From NCBI GenBank assembly GCA_937925455.1, contig CALEWF010000103.1, positions 1 through 8,347 on the forward strand: a DNA stretch of 8,347 nucleotides. Direction: 5' to 3'. A program made the position numbers and the translations under genes. Numbering within the stretch: position 1 is the first letter of the stretch; the number at the start of each line of letters is the position of its first letter. The notes beneath the pieces were generated by a model that was not told the DNA's origin, made no database searches, and was given only the letters and a program-made list of their open reading frames with translations. This document shows positions 6,312 through 8,347 of this stretch, in pieces. The stretch comes from an uncultured Flavobacteriales bacterium. Lineage in GTDB: Bacteria; Bacteroidota; Bacteroidia; CAIKAF01.

Positions 6312-8000
6312 TTATTTTTTGTTCTTTCCAGTAAATTGTAATAAAGCTGATATTGCCATCACCAACATACAACCTATCAAGTTATACCAAAGATACGCCA
6401 GATCAATGAATCCATACACTGAAAGTACATGAAGTACTAACACAGTGGTTTGTGCAATTAAAGCTGCAATAAGTACAGGGGTGGACCCTACCCTTTTTAA
6501 AAAAAATCCCACTAAAAAAACACCAAGAATACTCCCATAAAACAACGAACCTATAATATTTACCGCTTCAATCAAATTATCAAACAATGAGAAAATAGTT
6601 GCAAAAATAATGGCCACTACTCCCCAGCCTGCTGTGATAATCTTTGACATACGAACAAAGTTAGCATCACTTCCGTCAGGCTTTATGCTTCGTTTATAAA
6701 AATCTACCAAAGTTGTACTGGCTAAGGCATTTAATTCAGACGATGTGCTTGACATAGCTGCTGAAAAAATCACTGCAAACAGCAATCCTACCAGCCCGAT
6801 GGGTAAGTAATGAATTACATAATGTATAAAAATATAATCTCCATCTTTTACGGTAGCAGATGCATTCACTTTTAGCACTAAATTTTTTACCTCCTGACGA
6901 ATAACTTTTTCCTGTTCGGCCAACAAGTGATACGATTCGCGAAGTTTTTTATTTTTTGCATCTCGGGCTAATTCACGGTAAGCTGCCTGCTTTTTTTCAA
7001 ATACTTGCTGATAGGCTTGATTTAAACTATCGAGAACCGGCATGACAGAAGAATTGGAAATAACCCGATGATATTCCGGCTGATTAAAAAAAATTGGTGG
7101 GCGATGTAGATGAAAAAAAACAAACACCAATACTCCTGTAAATAAAATCATAAGCTGCATGGGAATTTTGAATATCCCATTAAACAATAATCCTAACCTT
7201 ACCTCAGCTAGTGATTTACCTCCTAAATACCTTCCCACCTGCGATTGGTCGGTACCAAAATAACTCAGAGAAAGAAAGAAACCGCCGATAAGTCCGGTCC
7301 ATACGGTATATCGGTTATTTAAATCCAGTTTCCATTCAATCAAATTAAATTTTCCGGCGGCGCCGGCTGCCTGCAAAGCATCCCCTAAAGGCATTTCCCT
7401 ACTAATCTGTATCATCAACAAAATCATAGCTACTAACATCCCTCCCATCATTACTGCCATTTGCTGACGCTGTGTAATGTTTACCGCTTTACTGCCACCA
7501 GTAACGGTATAAATAATCACCAACACCCCGATAAATATGTTGGTAAAATTTAAATCCCAACCCAGAATGGAAGAAAGAATGATAGATGGCGCATAAATTG
7601 TAATTCCGGAAGCCAATCCGCGCTGGGTAAGAAATAACAACGCCGTAAGTTGCCTCACCCCCACACTGAAACGTGATTCCAAAAATTCGTAAGCAGTATA
7701 TACTTTCAGCTTGTAATACATAGGGATAATGAATGCCGAAATAAAAATCATGGCTAGTGGCAATCCAAAATAAAACTGCACAAAACGCATTCCGTCTTCA
7801 TAAGCTTGTCCGGGTGTAGATATAAAGGTAATAGCTGATGCCTGGGTTGCCATGACGGAAATACCAATTTGCCACCATTTGAGCGAATAATCGCCTAAAA
7901 AATATTCGCGGATATTTTTACTACGAGCTGTTTTCAGTGATCCATAAATCACTATAAATAGCAACGTGCCCATCAATACCATCCAGTCTATCCAACTCAT
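6312..8000 (-). CDS. Sodium:solute symporter (SSS/SLC5 family)
   Basis: Inner-membrane Na+-coupled uptake carrier with a LeuT-type fold; the substrate cannot be read from sequence. From the ATG at 8000 it has 562 residues and about 13 hydrophobic segments, the last ending near 557. The Na2-site stretch FSAAMSSTSSELN (412-424) places A414, S417 and S418 with the same spacing as the sodium-site residues A361, S364 and S365 of vSGLT. The family signature GGxxAVxxTDxxQ appears as GGSKAVNITQRQQ (168-180), with Q177 in place of the aspartate. A hydrophilic insert of about 90 residues (298-388), probably a helical hairpin or coiled coil, separates two spans. The open frame extends to 8072, but I chose 8000 because this ATG overlaps the stop of the 41-residue peptide (ATGA) and leads directly into the first span (MSWIDWMVLMG). 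Confidence 0.94.
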   Translation of the reverse strand: MSWIDWMVLMGTLLFIVIYGSLKTARSKNIREYFLGDYSLKWWQIGISVMATQASAITFISTPGQAYEDGMRFVQFYFGLPLAMIFISAFIIPMYYKLKVYTAYEFLESRFSVGVRQLTALLFLTQRGLASGITIYAPSIILSSILGWDLNFTNIFIGVLVIIYTVTGGSKAVNITQRQQMAVMMGGMLVAMILLMIQISREMPLGDALQAAGAAGKFNLIEWKLDLNNRYTVWTGLIGGFFLSLSYFGTDQSQVGRYLGGKSLAEVRLGLLFNGIFKIPMQLMILFTGVLVFVFFHLHRPPIFFNQPEYHRVISNSSVMPVLDSLNQAYQQVFEKKQAAYRELARDAKNKKLRESYHLLAEQEKVIRQEVKNLVLKVNASATVKDGDYIFIHYVIHYLPIGLVGLLFAVIFSAAMSSTSSELNALASTTLVDFYKRSIKPDGSDANFVRMSKIITAGWGVVAIIFATIFSLFDNLIEAVNIIGSLFYGSILGVFLVGFFLKRVGSTPVLIAALIAQTTVLVLHVLSVYGFIDLAYLWYNLIGCMLVMAISALLQFTGKNKK

Positions 8001-8122
8001 GCCATCCATAATGTTATGATGGCCGACAACGCCACCGTCAACAAAAATAGAAACAGCACCAACCGATACCAACCGGCCCAGGATGAAAATACAGGTGGTC
8101 TATCTTGTTCAGGTATTCCCAT
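7997..8122 (-). CDS. Small single-span membrane peptide upstream of the symporter
   Basis: A 41-residue open frame. It has a polar, proline-containing head (MGIPEQDRPPVFSSW, 1-15), an aromatic/basic belt (GWYR, 17-20) and one strongly hydrophobic segment (21-39, LVLFLFLLTVALSAII and on), ending in WMA. Its TGA stop overlaps the symporter ATG as ATGA, the classic arrangement for translational coupling. The composition is that of a real membrane peptide, with the arginine and tryptophans at the interface and a predicted N-in orientation. Known parallels are small membrane proteins encoded before SSS carriers, such as YjcH (DUF485) before the acetate permease ActP and DUF4212 proteins; this one is shorter and I do not recognise it as either. 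It could be a carrier subunit, a folding aid or only a leader for coupling. Confidence 0.65.
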   Translation of the reverse strand: MGIPEQDRPPVFSSWAGWYRLVLFLFLLTVALSAIITLWMA

Positions 8123-8347
8123 AGTGCAGCCAAAGTACAAAAAATCTTACATGCAATATGCTTCTATTCGTTAGATAAACTCGCATAAAAACCATGCCCC
8201 TTTCAAAACTTTTTACACCCCTACTCAAACTTCATAGATTTTTCAACAAGTTACTTAGGGTACTTTGTGATAAACCTTAACATCAAAAAATATAATCCAA
8301 AAAATTCACAATAAAGAATTTTAACCCAAATTATGCAATAGAAAACC
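8123..8347. other. AT-rich non-coding upstream region of the operon
   Basis: No credible gene is present. This is the leader and promoter side of the six-gene row. The only frame near it on the minus strand, 28 codons from 8195, overlaps the small peptide gene out of frame and looks fortuitous. If the next gene to the right is divergent, its promoter would also lie here. Confidence 0.5.
8131..8156 (-). promoter_or_regulatory. Weak candidate promoter for the symporter operon
   Basis: The minus strand reads TACTTTG (8137-8131), one base short of the TAnnTTTG -7 consensus. A TTG lies 16 bases further upstream (8156-8154), slightly closer than usual for the -33 element. The small-peptide ATG starts 8 bases downstream, so the leader would be very short. 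Both boxes are imperfect; this is the best candidate in the region rather than a firm call. Confidence 0.3.

Noticed and set aside
8001..8072. Longer symporter start at 8072, adding 24 residues
   Set aside because: The extra residues (VSVGAVSIFVDGG and on) are the out-of-frame reading of the small peptide gene. The ATG at 8000 gives a normal SSS N-terminus and an ATGA overlap.
8109..8195. 28-codon minus-strand frame beginning MVFMRVYL
   Set aside because: It overlaps the 41-residue frame in another phase, has no recognisable features, and such short frames are expected by chance in AT-rich sequence.

Overview
The window looks like a chromosomal segment of a member of the Bacteroidota, probably an environmental lineage. 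The evidence is the AT-rich coding sequence, the absence of Shine-Dalgarno sequences before the genes, a match to the Bacteroidota -7 box (TAnnTTTG) before cca, and clade-typical protein variants such as DSRQFY in MiaA and a TQ-for-TD change in the symporter. All recognised genes lie on the minus strand, so transcription runs from right to left.

In transcription order the right part (8122 to 2743) holds six tightly packed genes. The first is a 41-residue single-span membrane peptide whose stop overlaps (ATGA) the start of a sodium:solute symporter of the SSS/SLC5 family. Then come a classical short-chain dehydrogenase/reductase, an unrecognised two-span membrane protein, an unrecognised lipoprotein and a GT4-type glycosyltransferase. 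Spacings are a 4-base overlap, then gaps of 12, 20 and 4 bases, then a 1-base overlap, so cotranscription is likely. The gene contents do not form a known pathway.

A 57-base gap carrying a consensus -7 box separates this block from cca and miaA, which overlap by 4 bases and both act on tRNA: one builds or repairs the CCA end, the other isopentenylates A37. They probably form their own transcription unit.

Downstream of miaA (1 to 355) there is no convincing gene. The region instead holds a sharply GC-rich block. It contains two tandem units (period 49) of an ATTGC...GCAAT-type hairpin repeat, followed by a nested imperfect palindrome of about 143 bases at 145-287. At the other end, 8123-8347 is an AT-rich non-coding stretch that may hold the promoter of the first operon.

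Most of the window is ordinary housekeeping or accessory metabolism. The parts most worth a second look are the unlisted 41-residue peptide coupled to the symporter, the large palindromic element after miaA, and the lipoprotein/membrane-protein pair of unknown function. I see no CRISPR array, tRNA, rRNA, transposase or phage gene.
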